Shown: positions 27,993-37,553 of the stretch, piece by piece | How positions within the stretch are numbered: the first letter of the stretch is position 1 | Layout: each line of letters starts with the position of its first letter | Position numbers and translations under genes: made by a program | The notes under the pieces: generated by a model | The model's input: only the letters and a program-made list of their open reading frames with translations | The model's database searches: none | Told to the model about the DNA's origin: nothing | Assembly: GCF_030758315.1 (NCBI RefSeq) | Contig: NZ_CP132336.1 | Coordinates: 1,612,001 to 1,676,000, forward strand | Source: Pararhizobium sp. IMCC3301 | GTDB lineage: Bacteria; Pseudomonadota; Alphaproteobacteria; Rhizobiales; GCA-2746425 | Length of the DNA: 64,000 nucleotides | Direction: 5' to 3'

Positions 27993-28745
27993 TCAACGAT
28001 TGCCGACGCAGGAAAACAGGCCTGCGGATTTGCGCGCTCTGGCTTCCAATATCCGCGCAAGGCGGGTATGTGCCGCACCGGGTTGTCGGGGATTGCGCGC
28101 CAGTGGATTGGGCAGTGCTGTCGCCAGCAGACTTGCCTCGCGCATCGACAACCGGGCAGCGGTTTTGCCGAAATAGCGCCGCGCGGCGGCTTCAGCGCCG
28201 TATAGACCCGGCCCCCACTCCGCCACATTGAGATAGATTTCCACGATCCGCCGTTTTGACCAGAACAGATCCGCGTAAAGCGCCAGCGGTATTTCAAGGG
28301 CTTTGCGCAAATAGGACCGGCTGGGCCAGAGAAACAGATTTTTCACGGTCTGCATGGTCAGCGTGCTGGCACCGCGCGGGTTTCCCCCATCGATCAGATC
28401 GTCCAGGACAATTTCCACCGCTTGCCAGTCCACACCCTGATGCAGGCAGAACCGTCCGTCTTCGCTGGACAGGACTGCATCGATAAGATTTGGCGAAAAC
28501 TGCTCAATTGGTGTCCAGTAACGGTTGATTCCATAGCCCTGCGCCATCCGCCATACCATCAGGCTGGAGATCGGTGGCGGAACCACCATATAGGCAGGCA
28601 CCAGAATAAACGGTGCCAACAGCACAATGACCAGCACCACCAGCAGCCTGCGCATCCATTTACGCAAGCGTGTCCGCTCGCGCCCGGCAGGACGCGCGGA
28701 ACTCTGGTCTGATGATTTGTCGGATCTGGCCAAATTCGCGTCCAC
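27993..28745 (-). CDS. mtgA: Monofunctional biosynthetic peptidoglycan transglycosylase
   Basis: GT51 glycosyltransferase that polymerises lipid II glycan strands without a transpeptidase domain. 250 residues: basic N-terminus, one membrane anchor (LLVVLVIVLLAPFILVP) and the catalytic motifs SSEDGRFCLHQGVDW, GASTLTMQTVKNLFL, RKALEIPLALYADL and KRRIVEIYLNVAEWG. The start is a GTG at 28745; the Met just before the anchor would shorten it to about 220 residues. Confidence 0.94.
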   Translation of the reverse strand: MDANLARSDKSSDQSSARPAGRERTRLRKWMRRLLVVLVIVLLAPFILVPAYMVVPPPISSLMVWRMAQGYGINRYWTPIEQFSPNLIDAVLSSEDGRFCLHQGVDWQAVEIVLDDLIDGGNPRGASTLTMQTVKNLFLWPSRSYLRKALEIPLALYADLFWSKRRIVEIYLNVAEWGPGLYGAEAAARRYFGKTAARLSMREASLLATALPNPLARNPRQPGAAHTRLARILEARARKSAGLFSCVGNR

Positions 28746-28969
28746 AGCTGATCCGCTGTGTTTGCCATAGCGCGCAAATCCTTACAACATGCGCGCTGGC
28801 ACTGGATTGCTTTTTCTGTCCGGCAATAGTTCTTGAGTTGATCAATAGGCAGGCAAGTCATTCACTGTTTGCGGGCTTCTTGTTGGATCAGTCGCAGCGT
28901 CATCTAGCTCTTGCCCTCAAATGCGTCGATGTGGTTCAAGGAAGCTGCCCCGGTAGGACCCAAGACCAG

Positions 28970-29884
28970 ATGCCACACGAGCTGATCGAGAAATTGACAC
29001 AACACGGTCAGCGCATCAGCGCCTTGCTGGAAGCCATTCTGGCGGCCCAGGCTTCATCTGGCGCCCCGCAGCGTCTGCTCGACGCAATGGCCTATGCCGC
29101 TTTGGGCGGTGGCAAGCGGTTGCGGCCTTTTCTGCTGGTCGAGACAGCAGCCCTGTTTGGCCGCCGCGATGACGGCGTTCTGTTTGCCGGGGCCGCACTG
29201 GAATGTATTCACAGCTACAGTCTTGTCCATGATGATCTGCCGGCACTTGATAATGATGACTTGCGCCGCGGCCGGAAGACCACTCACATTGCCTTTGACG
29301 AGGAAACCGCCATTCTGGTCGGGGACGCCCTGCAGACACTGGCTTTTGAACTCATCGCCGATGACCGGGTTCACCGCGATGCTGCGGTCCGCCTGAAGCT
29401 GGTGTCCGGCCTCGCCAAAGCAGCAGGGGCCAGTGGCATGGTGGGCGGCCAGATGCTCGATCTTTGCGCTGAAGGCCGCCGCGGGGCCACCCCGCCGCAA
29501 CCCACCGAACACAGCATCAAATCCATGCAATCCATGAAAACCGGAGCCCTGTTGCGCTATGCCTGCATCGCCGGGGCCGATCTGGCGGATTGTTCTGAAA
29601 GCGATAGGAGTGTTCTGGCCCGTTTTGGCGATATCATCGGGCTGGCCTTTCAACTGGCCGACGATATTCTCGACCGCACCGCAGACACCGCCACACTCGG
29701 CAAGGGTGCAGGCAAAGATGCCGCCGCAGGCAAGGCCACTTTGGTGGATTTCATGGGACTGGATGCGGCAAAAATTCATCTGAACCGCCAGATTGAAGAG
29801 GCTCATGCCCTTCTGGCGGAATACGGAAGCGCTGCAGAGACTTTGAAACAGACTGCCAGTTTCATTGCCAACCGGACATCCTGA
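28970..29884 (+). CDS. ispA: Farnesyl/geranyl diphosphate synthase (polyprenyl synthetase)
   Basis: Chain-elongating prenyltransferase making farnesyl diphosphate from IPP and DMAPP. 304 residues. It contains GGKRLRPFLLVE, the first Asp-rich motif DDLPALDNDDLRRG (FARM, with the extra residues of bacterial FPP synthases) and the second motif LADDILD. I chose the ATG at 28970 over a frame extension to 28670 that overlaps mtgA and lacks family similarity. A metallophosphoesterase gene follows after 8 bp, and the isoprenoid gene ispG lies beyond it on the opposite strand. Confidence 0.94.
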   Translation: MPHELIEKLTQHGQRISALLEAILAAQASSGAPQRLLDAMAYAALGGGKRLRPFLLVETAALFGRRDDGVLFAGAALECIHSYSLVHDDLPALDNDDLRRGRKTTHIAFDEETAILVGDALQTLAFELIADDRVHRDAAVRLKLVSGLAKAAGASGMVGGQMLDLCAEGRRGATPPQPTEHSIKSMQSMKTGALLRYACIAGADLADCSESDRSVLARFGDIIGLAFQLADDILDRTADTATLGKGAGKDAAAGKATLVDFMGLDAAKIHLNRQIEEAHALLAEYGSAAETLKQTASFIANRTS

Positions 29885-29892
29885 CACGTTTG

Positions 29893-30444
29893 ATGCCAGA
29901 TATTTTTTTCACCTCAGACACTCATTTCGACCACGAATCCATCATTCGTCTGTCGAAACGGCCATTTCAGACGGTGACGGACATGAATGAGGCTCTGATT
30001 GCCAATTGGAACGCTGTTGTCCGCGAACACGATACTGTCTGGCATCTGGGGGATTTCAGCATCGGTTCTGACGAGCCCGCCAGCACGTTCGCCGCCCGGC
30101 TGAACGGCACCATCCATTTGATCCAGGGCAATCACGACGACAGGACTGTACGCGACAGCGCCGCCAGTTTTGCTTCGATTGATATGATGAAATCCATTTC
30201 AGTGGACAGCCAGCAGATCTTTTTGTGCCACTATCCGTTGCGCGAATGGAACAGGGCCTGGCGGGGATCATGGCATCTGTTCGGCCATGTCCATGGAAGA
30301 CTGGATCATCAACCACGTTCCAAAAGTCTCGATGTCGGCGTCGACAGCCAGACATATCGTCCAGTCTCCTTCGAGGAGATCAGACTGGTGATGCAGGAGC
30401 GGCCTGAATATCCGCAAGTCGCGGGTGGCAAACGACGCATGTGA
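29893..30444 (+). CDS. Metallophosphoesterase family protein
   Basis: 183 residues with the full set of calcineurin-like motifs in order: SDTHFDH, GDFSIG, GNHDD, CHYPL and GHVHGR, which bind two metals. It resembles small bacterial phosphoesterases of unknown substrate. The ATG at 29893 follows a possible TTG start by three bases. It lies 8 bp after ispA, so co-transcription is likely, but no functional link is known. It converges on ispG. Confidence 0.9.
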   Translation: MPDIFFTSDTHFDHESIIRLSKRPFQTVTDMNEALIANWNAVVREHDTVWHLGDFSIGSDEPASTFAARLNGTIHLIQGNHDDRTVRDSAASFASIDMMKSISVDSQQIFLCHYPLREWNRAWRGSWHLFGHVHGRLDHQPRSKSLDVGVDSQTYRPVSFEEIRLVMQERPEYPQVAGGKRRM

Positions 30445-30450
30445 TGATTT

Positions 30451-31686
30451 TCAGCTGCTGGCGCCAAACCGCTTTTCGATATAGTCAGCGACCATGATCT
30501 GAAACTCATCCGCAATCGACGAACCGCGCAGTGTAGCGGCTTTTTTGCCGTCGATGAACACCGGCGCAGCCGGGCTTTCTCCGGTGCCAGGCAGGGAAAT
30601 TCCGATATCGGCGTGTTTGCTCTCGCCAGGTCCGTTGACGATGCAGCCCATCACCGCCACCTGCAAAGCCTCGACACCGGGATATTTGTCGCGCCACACC
30701 GGCATGTTGTTGCGAAGATCACTCTGGATGCGCTCAGCCAGTACCTGAAACACGGTCGACGTGGTCCGCCCGCAGCCCGGACAGGCCGCGACAATCGGCA
30801 CGAATGAACGGAATCCCATAGTCTGCAGAAGTTCCTGTGCCACCTGTACTTCGCGGGTACGGTCGCCGCCGGGAGGCGGGGTCAGGGAAATGCGGATCGT
30901 ATCTCCGATGCCCTGTTGCAGCAGAATGCCGAGAGCAGCCGATGAAGCGACGATGCCCTTTGAGCCCATGCCGGCTTCCGTCAGGCCAAGATGCAGGGCG
31001 TAGTCGCAGCGATCCGCCAGCCTTGTGTAAACCGCAATCAGATCCTGTACCTGACTGACCTTCGCCGAGAGGATGATCTTGTCTCTCGGCAGGCCGATAT
31101 CCTCTGCCAGTTTGCCGGAAATCAATCCCGACTGGATGATGGCCTCATACATCACCTGCGAAGCAGATAGCGGCCTGTCGGACTTCGCATTTTCATCCAT
31201 CAGCCGGGTCAGCAGTCCCTGATCCAGCGAGCCCCAGTTAACGCCGATGCGCACCGGCTTGTTGCGTTTGATTGCGGTCTCGATGATCTGGCCGAATTGC
31301 CGGTCCTTCTTGTTGCCGAAGCCGACATTTCCCGGATTGATGCGGTATTTTGCCAGTGCCTCGGCACATGCCGGATGATCGGCCAGCAAAGTGTGTCCGA
31401 TATAGTGAAAATCCCCGATCAGAGGGACATCGAGACCCAGCACATCAAGCCGTTCACGAATGTGCGGGACCGCCGCCGCCGCCTCGTCCCTGTCGACCGT
31501 AATGCGCACCAGCTCAGACCCGGCGCGCGCCAGCGCTGCGACCTGCTGCACCGTTGCGTCAATATCGGCGGTATCCGTATTGGTCATTGACTGCACGACT
31601 ATCGGCGCACCACCGCCAACGATGACACCGCCAACACGGACGCCGACACTTTCGCGCCGTGACAGGGGTTTGGAAAGATATTCCAT
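30451..31686 (-). CDS. ispG: 4-Hydroxy-3-methylbut-2-enyl diphosphate synthase (flavodoxin)
   Basis: [4Fe-4S] enzyme converting MEcPP to HMBPP, the sixth step of the MEP isoprenoid route. 411 residues. [22 protein letters not shown] lies at the N-terminus. Cluster-binding cysteines are in [13 protein letters not shown] and in GCIVNGPGE. Found 6 bp from the convergent phosphoesterase gene and close to ispA, so isoprenoid genes are loosely grouped here. Confidence 0.97.
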   Translation of the reverse strand: MEYLSKPLSRRESVGVRVGGVIVGGGAPIVVQSMTNTDTADIDATVQQVAALARAGSELVRITVDRDEAAAAVPHIRERLDVLGLDVPLIGDFHYIGHTLLADHPACAEALAKYRINPGNVGFGNKKDRQFGQIIETAIKRNKPVRIGVNWGSLDQGLLTRLMDENAKSDRPLSASQVMYEAIIQSGLISGKLAEDIGLPRDKIILSAKVSQVQDLIAVYTRLADRCDYALHLGLTEAGMGSKGIVASSAALGILLQQGIGDTIRISLTPPPGGDRTREVQVAQELLQTMGFRSFVPIVAACPGCGRTTSTVFQVLAERIQSDLRNNMPVWRDKYPGVEALQVAVMGCIVNGPGESKHADIGISLPGTGESPAAPVFIDGKKAATLRGSSIADEFQIMVADYIEKRFGASS

Positions 31687-31861
31687 TCAGAAAATCCGTT
31701 TCTGGCAACGCTTTGGCTATCCGGCAGAAAAAAGCCAGACCAGCCAAATAAGTCAATTGTGCATTGCAAAATAAAATGTGCGATCCTTATATAGGGTCCA
31801 ACCAGCGAAATCACACCCAATTCCTGACGTCGCTCACTTTCCAGAAATAGAGGAACATCTC

Positions 31862-32644
31862 ATGTTGCAGGGCAAAAACGCAGTCATCACCGGTTCCACA
31901 TCCGGAATTGGCCTTGGCATTGCCACCCAGCTTGCAAAGGCGGGCGTGAATGTGGTGATCAATTCTTTCACGGATCGGGAGGACGACTATGCCATTGCCG
32001 ACAAACTGGCGCAGGACCATAAAGTGAAGGCAGCCTATTTCAGCGCCGACATGTCGGATGCGGACGCCTGTGTGGCTCTGGTTGAAGGAGCGACCGAAAA
32101 GCTCGGGCCTATCTCCATTCTTGTCAACAATGCCGGCATTCAGTTTGTCGCGCCGGTTGAAGACTTCCCGCCCGAAAAATGGGATGCCATTATGGCGATC
32201 AACCTGTCATCGGCGTTTCACACCACCAGAACAGCAGTTCCGGGCATGAAGGCATTTGGCTGGGGCCGCATCATCAATATTTCATCAGCGCACGGCCTGA
32301 CCGCCTCTCCCTTTAAATCAGCCTATGTGGCGGCAAAGCACGGTCTTGTCGGCTTCACCAAATCGGTCGCGCTGGAACTGGCGGAACAGAATATCACCTG
32401 CAATGCCGTCTGTCCGGGCTACGTCATGACACCGCTTGTTGAAGCGCAGATACCCGATCAGATGAAGGCCCACAACATGGACCGAGAAACCGTCATTCGC
32501 GAGGTCATGCTGGATCGCCAGCCCACCAGGGAATTCGCAACCGTCGAGCAGATCGGGGATATTGTTGCCTTTCTGTGCAGCGAGGCAGCAACTCAAATCA
32601 CCGGCACGCCGCTTTCGGTCGATGGCGGATGGACGGCGCTGTAA
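31862..32644 (+). CDS. bdhA: 3-Hydroxybutyrate dehydrogenase
   Basis: Short-chain dehydrogenase that interconverts D-3-hydroxybutyrate and acetoacetate in PHB turnover. 260 residues. Seen: TGSTSGIGLGIA (NAD-binding), NNAG, and the catalytic Ser-Tyr-Lys with YVAAK. The later segment TCNAVCPGYVMTPLVEAQI matches 3-hydroxybutyrate dehydrogenases well. The ATG at 31862 has a GAGGAA ribosome binding site. A patatin-like gene follows after two bases, a pairing common in Rhizobiales. Confidence 0.93.
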   Translation: MLQGKNAVITGSTSGIGLGIATQLAKAGVNVVINSFTDREDDYAIADKLAQDHKVKAAYFSADMSDADACVALVEGATEKLGPISILVNNAGIQFVAPVEDFPPEKWDAIMAINLSSAFHTTRTAVPGMKAFGWGRIINISSAHGLTASPFKSAYVAAKHGLVGFTKSVALELAEQNITCNAVCPGYVMTPLVEAQIPDQMKAHNMDRETVIREVMLDRQPTREFATVEQIGDIVAFLCSEAATQITGTPLSVDGGWTAL

Positions 32645-32646
32645 TC

Positions 32647-33699
32647 ATGCCAAATCCAACCGGAAAGCCGATCAATCTGGCGCTTCAGGGCGGCGGGTCT
32701 CACGGCGCCTTCACCTGGGGTGTCCTCGATGCGCTGCTGGAGCGCGGCACGCTGAACATTGAGGGCGTTTCCGGCACCAGCGCCGGGGCCATGAATGCGG
32801 TGGTGCTGGCTGACGGCTTTGAGGAAGGCGGCATCGACGGGGCTCGCCAGCATCTGGAGCATTTCTGGCGCTCGGTCAGCAAGGCTTCAAGCTTTTCCCC
32901 AATCCAGCGCACGCTTCTGGGTATGCTGTTCGGCAGTTGGTCGATGGACAAGTCGCCAGGCTATGTGATGAGCGATATCATCAGCCGGTTTTATTCGCCC
33001 TATGATTACAATCCCCTCAATCTCAATCCCCTGCGCGAGATTTTGGAAGATCTTGTCGATTTCGAACGGGTTCGACGCTGCAAGGGTATGAATTTGTTTC
33101 TGGGTGCCACCAATGTGTTCAACGGCAAGGTGCGGGTTTTTGAAACTCCCGAGATTACAGCCGACAGCGTGATGGCCTCGGCCTGTCTGCCCTATATGTT
33201 TCAGGCGGTTGAAATTGACGGCATTCCCTATTGGGATGGCGGCTATATGGGCAATCCGGTGCTGTTTCCGTTTTTTAGAAAAACCTTGAGCGATGATATT
33301 CTGCTGGTTCAGATCAATCCGATTGAACGCCGTGAGACCCCCAAAACCGCGCGGGAAATCCTCAACCGGGTCAATGAAATCACCTTCAATGCATCGCTGC
33401 TGCGTGAATTGCGGGCCATCGAATTTGTCTCGCGCAAGCTGAAAGAAGGCGTTTTGTCCCCGGATGAATATTCCGACATAAGGATGCACAGAATAGCGCT
33501 GGAGGACGATGACTCTCCCTTATCCGCTTCTTCCAAGGTCAATGCGGAATGGAAATTCCTCACCTATCTGCGGGATATGGGCCGCGACGCCGCCCATGAA
33601 TGGTGCGATGAAAACGAACAGCATGTCGGCAAGACATCCACCCTGCGGCTGAATGAGGAAATTGCCTACACCATGCGCGGCGAACTGACCGGGTTCTGA
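32647..33699 (+). CDS. Patatin-like phospholipase family protein
   Basis: 350 residues with the patatin dyad: oxyanion loop GGGSHGAF (residues 15-22 approximately), nucleophile elbow GTSAGA, and catalytic Asp in YWDGGYMGN. It acts as a lipid acyl hydrolase, and some relatives degrade PHB or modify membrane lipids. It starts two bases after the bdhA stop, so the two are co-translated, which suggests a role in storage-polymer or lipid turnover. A convergent repeat region separates it from pyc. Confidence 0.9.
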   Translation: MPNPTGKPINLALQGGGSHGAFTWGVLDALLERGTLNIEGVSGTSAGAMNAVVLADGFEEGGIDGARQHLEHFWRSVSKASSFSPIQRTLLGMLFGSWSMDKSPGYVMSDIISRFYSPYDYNPLNLNPLREILEDLVDFERVRRCKGMNLFLGATNVFNGKVRVFETPEITADSVMASACLPYMFQAVEIDGIPYWDGGYMGNPVLFPFFRKTLSDDILLVQINPIERRETPKTAREILNRVNEITFNASLLRELRAIEFVSRKLKEGVLSPDEYSDIRMHRIALEDDDSPLSASSKVNAEWKFLTYLRDMGRDAAHEWCDENEQHVGKTSTLRLNEEIAYTMRGELTGF

Positions 33700-33747
33700 A
33701 CCGGTCCACGGAAGCGCCAGCATTTCCAGCCTTCGCCGCGCCAGATC

Positions 33748-33779
33748 TGGATCCTCGGGACAAGCCCGAGGACGACGGT
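33748..33779. repeat. Alphaproteobacterial palindromic intergenic repeat, copy 1
   Basis: It contains TCCTCGGG, a 5-base loop ACAAG and CCCGAGGA, a perfect 8-bp hairpin. Sequences of this kind, with a GTCGTCCTCGGGCTTGTCCC-like core, are very common between genes in Rhizobiales. It lies between the convergent patatin and pyc genes and faces copy 2 in inverted orientation. Confidence 0.75.
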
Positions 33780-33847
33780 TTCAAGAATTCATATCATCCG
33801 GAAAAGCCGCGCTGATCTTCAAACCAGCAGCCGCATGCCCGCAAATG

Positions 33848-33878
33848 CCGTCGTCCTTGGGCTCGTCCCGAGGACCCA
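33848..33878. repeat. Alphaproteobacterial palindromic intergenic repeat, copy 2 (inverted)
   Basis: This is the reverse complement of copy 1 with about three mismatches. Together the two can fold into a long stem-loop across the convergent gene ends and could terminate both transcripts. Confidence 0.75.
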
Positions 33879-33900
33879 GTGGCCGCTTCCCGCAAGGCTG

Positions 33901-36900
33901 CTACGAGCCAGCTTCCAGCACCACCAGCAAATCTTTGGCGTCGATCTGGTCGCCAGCCTTGACCAGAACCTCGGCCACCTGACCATCGCTCTCGGCATGA
34001 ATCGCGGTTTCCATTTTCATCGCTTCAATCGACAGCAGCACATCGCCTGCGGTGACATCTTGCCCGGCCTTGACATTGATCTGCGAGATGACACCCGGCA
34101 TCGGAGCAGCCACATGAGACGCATTGCCGGCATCCGCCTTCTGCCGCGCCACTACCGCATCAGCGCGGTTGCGGTCGGGCACCTTGATGATACGCGGTTG
34201 CCCGTTCAACTCGAAAAATACCCGCACCATGCCTTTTTCATCCGCATCGCCGATCGCCTGACAGCGCACTACAAGGGTTTTTCCCTTTTCCAGCGTGATC
34301 AGAATTTCGTCACCTGCTTCAAGTCCATAGAAATAGACCGGCGTCGGCAACACGCTGACCGGACCGTACACCGCCTGCGCTCTGGCATAATCGGTAAAGA
34401 CTTTCGGATACATCAGATAGGAAGCCAGTTCGTACTCGCTGACCGGACGCTCAATCGCCGCCTCGATGGTTTCGCGTTCCTTCTGCATATCCGTTGGCGG
34501 CAGCAGCGAACCGGGCACGACTTCAATCGGCTTTTCCCCTTTCAGAACCTTTTTCTGCAGCGCTTTTGGCCAGCCATTGGGCGGTTGACCGAGGTCCCCA
34601 TGCATGAGTTGAACAACTGACTCAGGGAAGGCGATATCCTTGTCCGGGTCTTCGACATCGGCCACCGACAGTCCTGAAGACACCATCATCAGCGCCATGT
34701 CTCCAACCACTTTGGAGGACGGCGTGACCTTTACGATATCGCCGAACATCTGGTTTACATCCGCATAGGTCTGAGCCACTTCATGCCAGCGGCTTTCCAG
34801 TCCCAGCGAGCGCGCCTGTTCTTTCAGATTGGTAAACTGGCCGCCCGGCATTTCGTGCAGATAGACTTCTGACGCACCGGCTTTCAAATCCGGTTCAAAG
34901 GCGGCATATTTGTTGCGCACGGCCTCCCAGTAGAATGAAATCCGGCGAATTGCCTTCGGATCAAGCCCGGTATCGCGCTCCGATCCTTTCAGCGCCTCGA
35001 CGATAGAGCCAAGGCAAGGCTGCGAGGTCAGGCCGGAGAAGGCGTCCATGGCGGCATCCACCGCATCAACGCCGGTTTCAACGGCCGCCAGCACTGAGGC
35101 CGCAGAAATGCCGGACGTATCATGGGTGTGGAAGTGCACCGGCAGCTCGGTTTCCTCGCGCAGCGCCTTGATCAGGACGCGGGCGGCATTCGGTTTCAGC
35201 AGCCCTGCCATATCTTTCAGGCCTATAATATGGGCCCCGGCGGCTTCCAGTTCCCTGGCCAGATTGACATAGTATTTGAGGCTGTATTTGGCCCGGTCCG
35301 GGTCCAGAATATCGCCGGTATAGCAAATCACGCCTTCGCACAGTTTATTTGCTTCGCACACTGCGTCCATTGAGACGCGCATATTTTCAACCCAGTTGAG
35401 GCAGTCAAATACCCGAAACAGATCAATCCCGCCCGATGCCGCCTTGGCGACGAAATCCTGCACTACATTGTCAGGGTAATTGGTGTATCCGACCCCGTTC
35501 GACCCGCGCAGCAGCATTTGCAGCAGCAGGTTCGGCACACGCTCACGAATTTTCGCAAGTCGCTCCCAGGGATCTTCCTGAAGAAACCGCATCGCCACAT
35601 CAAAGGTTGCGCCACCCCAGCATTCAAGTGACAGCAGATTGGGCAGGGCCGTGGCATAGGCATCAGCCACATTGACCATGTCAAAGGTTCGCATCCGTGT
35701 CGCCAGAAGGCTCTGATGCCCGTCACGCATGGTCGTGTCTGTTACCAACGCACGTGTTTCCGCCCGCATCCATTTGGCAAATTGTTCCGGCCCGTCCATA
35801 TCAAGCCGCTGTTTCGTGCCTGGCCGCGGACTGCCTTCAAAGCGCGGCACCACCGGTTTTGCTGCCTCCGGGTCGGGCCGGCGGCGGTTCTTGGCTTCCG
35901 GATGGCCGTTTACCGTGACATCGGCAATGTAGGTCAGCAGCTTTGTCGCCCGGTCCTTGCGCGACGAGGTGTTGAACAGCTCTGGCGTTGTATCGATGAA
36001 CCGTGTCGTATAGCGGTTTTCCTGAAAGTCGGGATGCGAAATGATGTTTTCCAGAAACAGCAGATTGGTCGCCACGCCGCGAATCCGGAATTCCCGCAAC
36101 GCCCGGTGCATGCGCTGGATCGCCTCCAGCGCGGTCGGCGCCCATGCAGTGACTTTTTCCAGCAGCGGATCGTAGAACCTGGTGATCACAGCGCCTGAAT
36201 AGGCGGTTCCACCATCCAGCCGGATTCCGAACCCGGTCGCACCGCGATAGGCGGTGATGCGGCCATAATCGGGAATGAAATTCTGCTCCGGATCTTCCGT
36301 GGTGATGCGGCATTGTACCGCATGGCCGTTGAGGCGCATATCCGCCTGCGCCGGAACGCCGGACGCCGCCTCGCCGATGATCGCCCCTTCAGCAATGTGA
36401 ATCTGCGCTTTGACGATATCGACTCCGGTGACTTCTTCTGTAACCGTGTGTTCCACCTGCACCCGTGGATTGACTTCGATAAAGTAGAATTTATCGCTGT
36501 CCACATCCATCAGAAATTCGACGGTTCCGGCACCGCAATACGACGCTGCATGACCGATTTTCAGGGCATAGTCGCACAATTCGTCTCTTTGTTTCTGCGA
36601 CAGATAGGGCGCGGGAGCTCGCTCCACGACCTTCTGATTGCGGCGCTGAACCGAGCAGTCGCGCTCAAAAAGATGCACCAGATTGCCATGAGAATCGCCG
36701 AGCAACTGAACCTCTACATGACGCGCGCGCTCAACCAGTTTTTCCAGATAGACCTCATCCTTGCCAAAGGCCGCCCGCGCCTCGCGCTTGCCTTCCAGCA
36801 CTTCACGCGACAAATCATCAGCCGAGCGGATCGAGCGCATGCCACGGCCACCGCCGCCCCACGAGGCTTTCAGCATCACAGGATAACCGACTTCTTCGGC

Positions 36901-37365
36901 AAGCCGGTGCACTGCATCCATATCATCGGGCAGCGGCTCTGTGGCAGGTACAACCGGCACACCGGCCTCAACCGCAAGATTGCGCGCCGAAACCTTGTTG
37001 CCAAGCGAGCGCATTGTGTCCGCAGTCGGCCCGATGAAGGTCACACCGGCAGCACTGCAGGCATCGACAAATTCGGGGCTTTCGGACAAGAACCCATAGC
37101 CGGGATGAATTGCATCGGCGCCGGATTCCTTCGCCACACGCAAAATTTCCTCGATGGAAAGATACGCCTCAATCGGCCCCATCTGGGTCTCCAGATGGGG
37201 TCCCTTGCCAATCTGGTAGGCTTCATCGGATTTGAAACGGTGCAGCGCCAGCTTGTCCTCTTCGGCAAACACGGCAACGGTTTTCAAACCCAGCTCATTG
37301 GCGGCGCGAAACACCCGGATTGCAATTTCAGAGCGGTTGGCGACAAGAATTTTGGAAATGGCCAT
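33901..37365 (-). CDS. pyc: Pyruvate carboxylase
   Basis: Biotin enzyme making oxaloacetate from pyruvate, an anaplerotic step. 1154 residues, full length. The N-terminal biotin carboxylase part (about 1-460) has KASWGGGGRGMR as ATP-grasp loop and EVNPRVQVEHTVTEE. The carboxyltransferase part (about 540-830) has TTMRDGHQSLLATRMR and the metal-binding HFHTHDTSG. The C-terminal biotinyl domain has EAMKMET, with the Lys that carries biotin. No frameshift is seen. Confidence 0.98.
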   Translation of the reverse strand: MAISKILVANRSEIAIRVFRAANELGLKTVAVFAEEDKLALHRFKSDEAYQIGKGPHLETQMGPIEAYLSIEEILRVAKESGADAIHPGYGFLSESPEFVDACSAAGVTFIGPTADTMRSLGNKVSARNLAVEAGVPVVPATEPLPDDMDAVHRLAEEVGYPVMLKASWGGGGRGMRSIRSADDLSREVLEGKREARAAFGKDEVYLEKLVERARHVEVQLLGDSHGNLVHLFERDCSVQRRNQKVVERAPAPYLSQKQRDELCDYALKIGHAASYCGAGTVEFLMDVDSDKFYFIEVNPRVQVEHTVTEEVTGVDIVKAQIHIAEGAIIGEAASGVPAQADMRLNGHAVQCRITTEDPEQNFIPDYGRITAYRGATGFGIRLDGGTAYSGAVITRFYDPLLEKVTAWAPTALEAIQRMHRALREFRIRGVATNLLFLENIISHPDFQENRYTTRFIDTTPELFNTSSRKDRATKLLTYIADVTVNGHPEAKNRRRPDPEAAKPVVPRFEGSPRPGTKQRLDMDGPEQFAKWMRAETRALVTDTTMRDGHQSLLATRMRTFDMVNVADAYATALPNLLSLECWGGATFDVAMRFLQEDPWERLAKIRERVPNLLLQMLLRGSNGVGYTNYPDNVVQDFVAKAASGGIDLFRVFDCLNWVENMRVSMDAVCEANKLCEGVICYTGDILDPDRAKYSLKYYVNLARELEAAGAHIIGLKDMAGLLKPNAARVLIKALREETELPVHFHTHDTSGISAASVLAAVETGVDAVDAAMDAFSGLTSQPCLGSIVEALKGSERDTGLDPKAIRRISFYWEAVRNKYAAFEPDLKAGASEVYLHEMPGGQFTNLKEQARSLGLESRWHEVAQTYADVNQMFGDIVKVTPSSKVVGDMALMMVSSGLSVADVEDPDKDIAFPESVVQLMHGDLGQPPNGWPKALQKKVLKGEKPIEVVPGSLLPPTDMQKERETIEAAIERPVSEYELASYLMYPKVFTDYARAQAVYGPVSVLPTPVYFYGLEAGDEILITLEKGKTLVVRCQAIGDADEKGMVRVFFELNGQPRIIKVPDRNRADAVVARQKADAGNASHVAAPMPGVISQINVKAGQDVTAGDVLLSIEAMKMETAIHAESDGQVAEVLVKAGDQIDAKDLLVVLEAGS

Positions 37366-37553
37366 AGATGTCGAAAGTCCTGATTGAAAACCGTTTGGAA
37401 GAACGTCTGAGCTCTTTTACCGTGCAGCGCACAAATTCGCAAAGCTTCCTTTGCCGCTGGCTGTGTTAATTCCTCTCTCCGCCATGTTGTGCACGGCTGT
37501 CAGGTCGCCTAGAAACAGGGCTCTGCTATCAGCATCCAAGGTCGCATCCCACC

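Noticed and set aside
28670-28969. N-terminal extension of the ispA frame
   Set aside because: It overlaps mtgA, encodes sequence without similarity to prenyl synthases, and the family start fits the ATG at 28970.
36313-37383. 356-codon plus-strand frame antisense to pyc
   Set aside because: Long shadow frame of the conserved biotin carboxylase domain, caused by codon bias.
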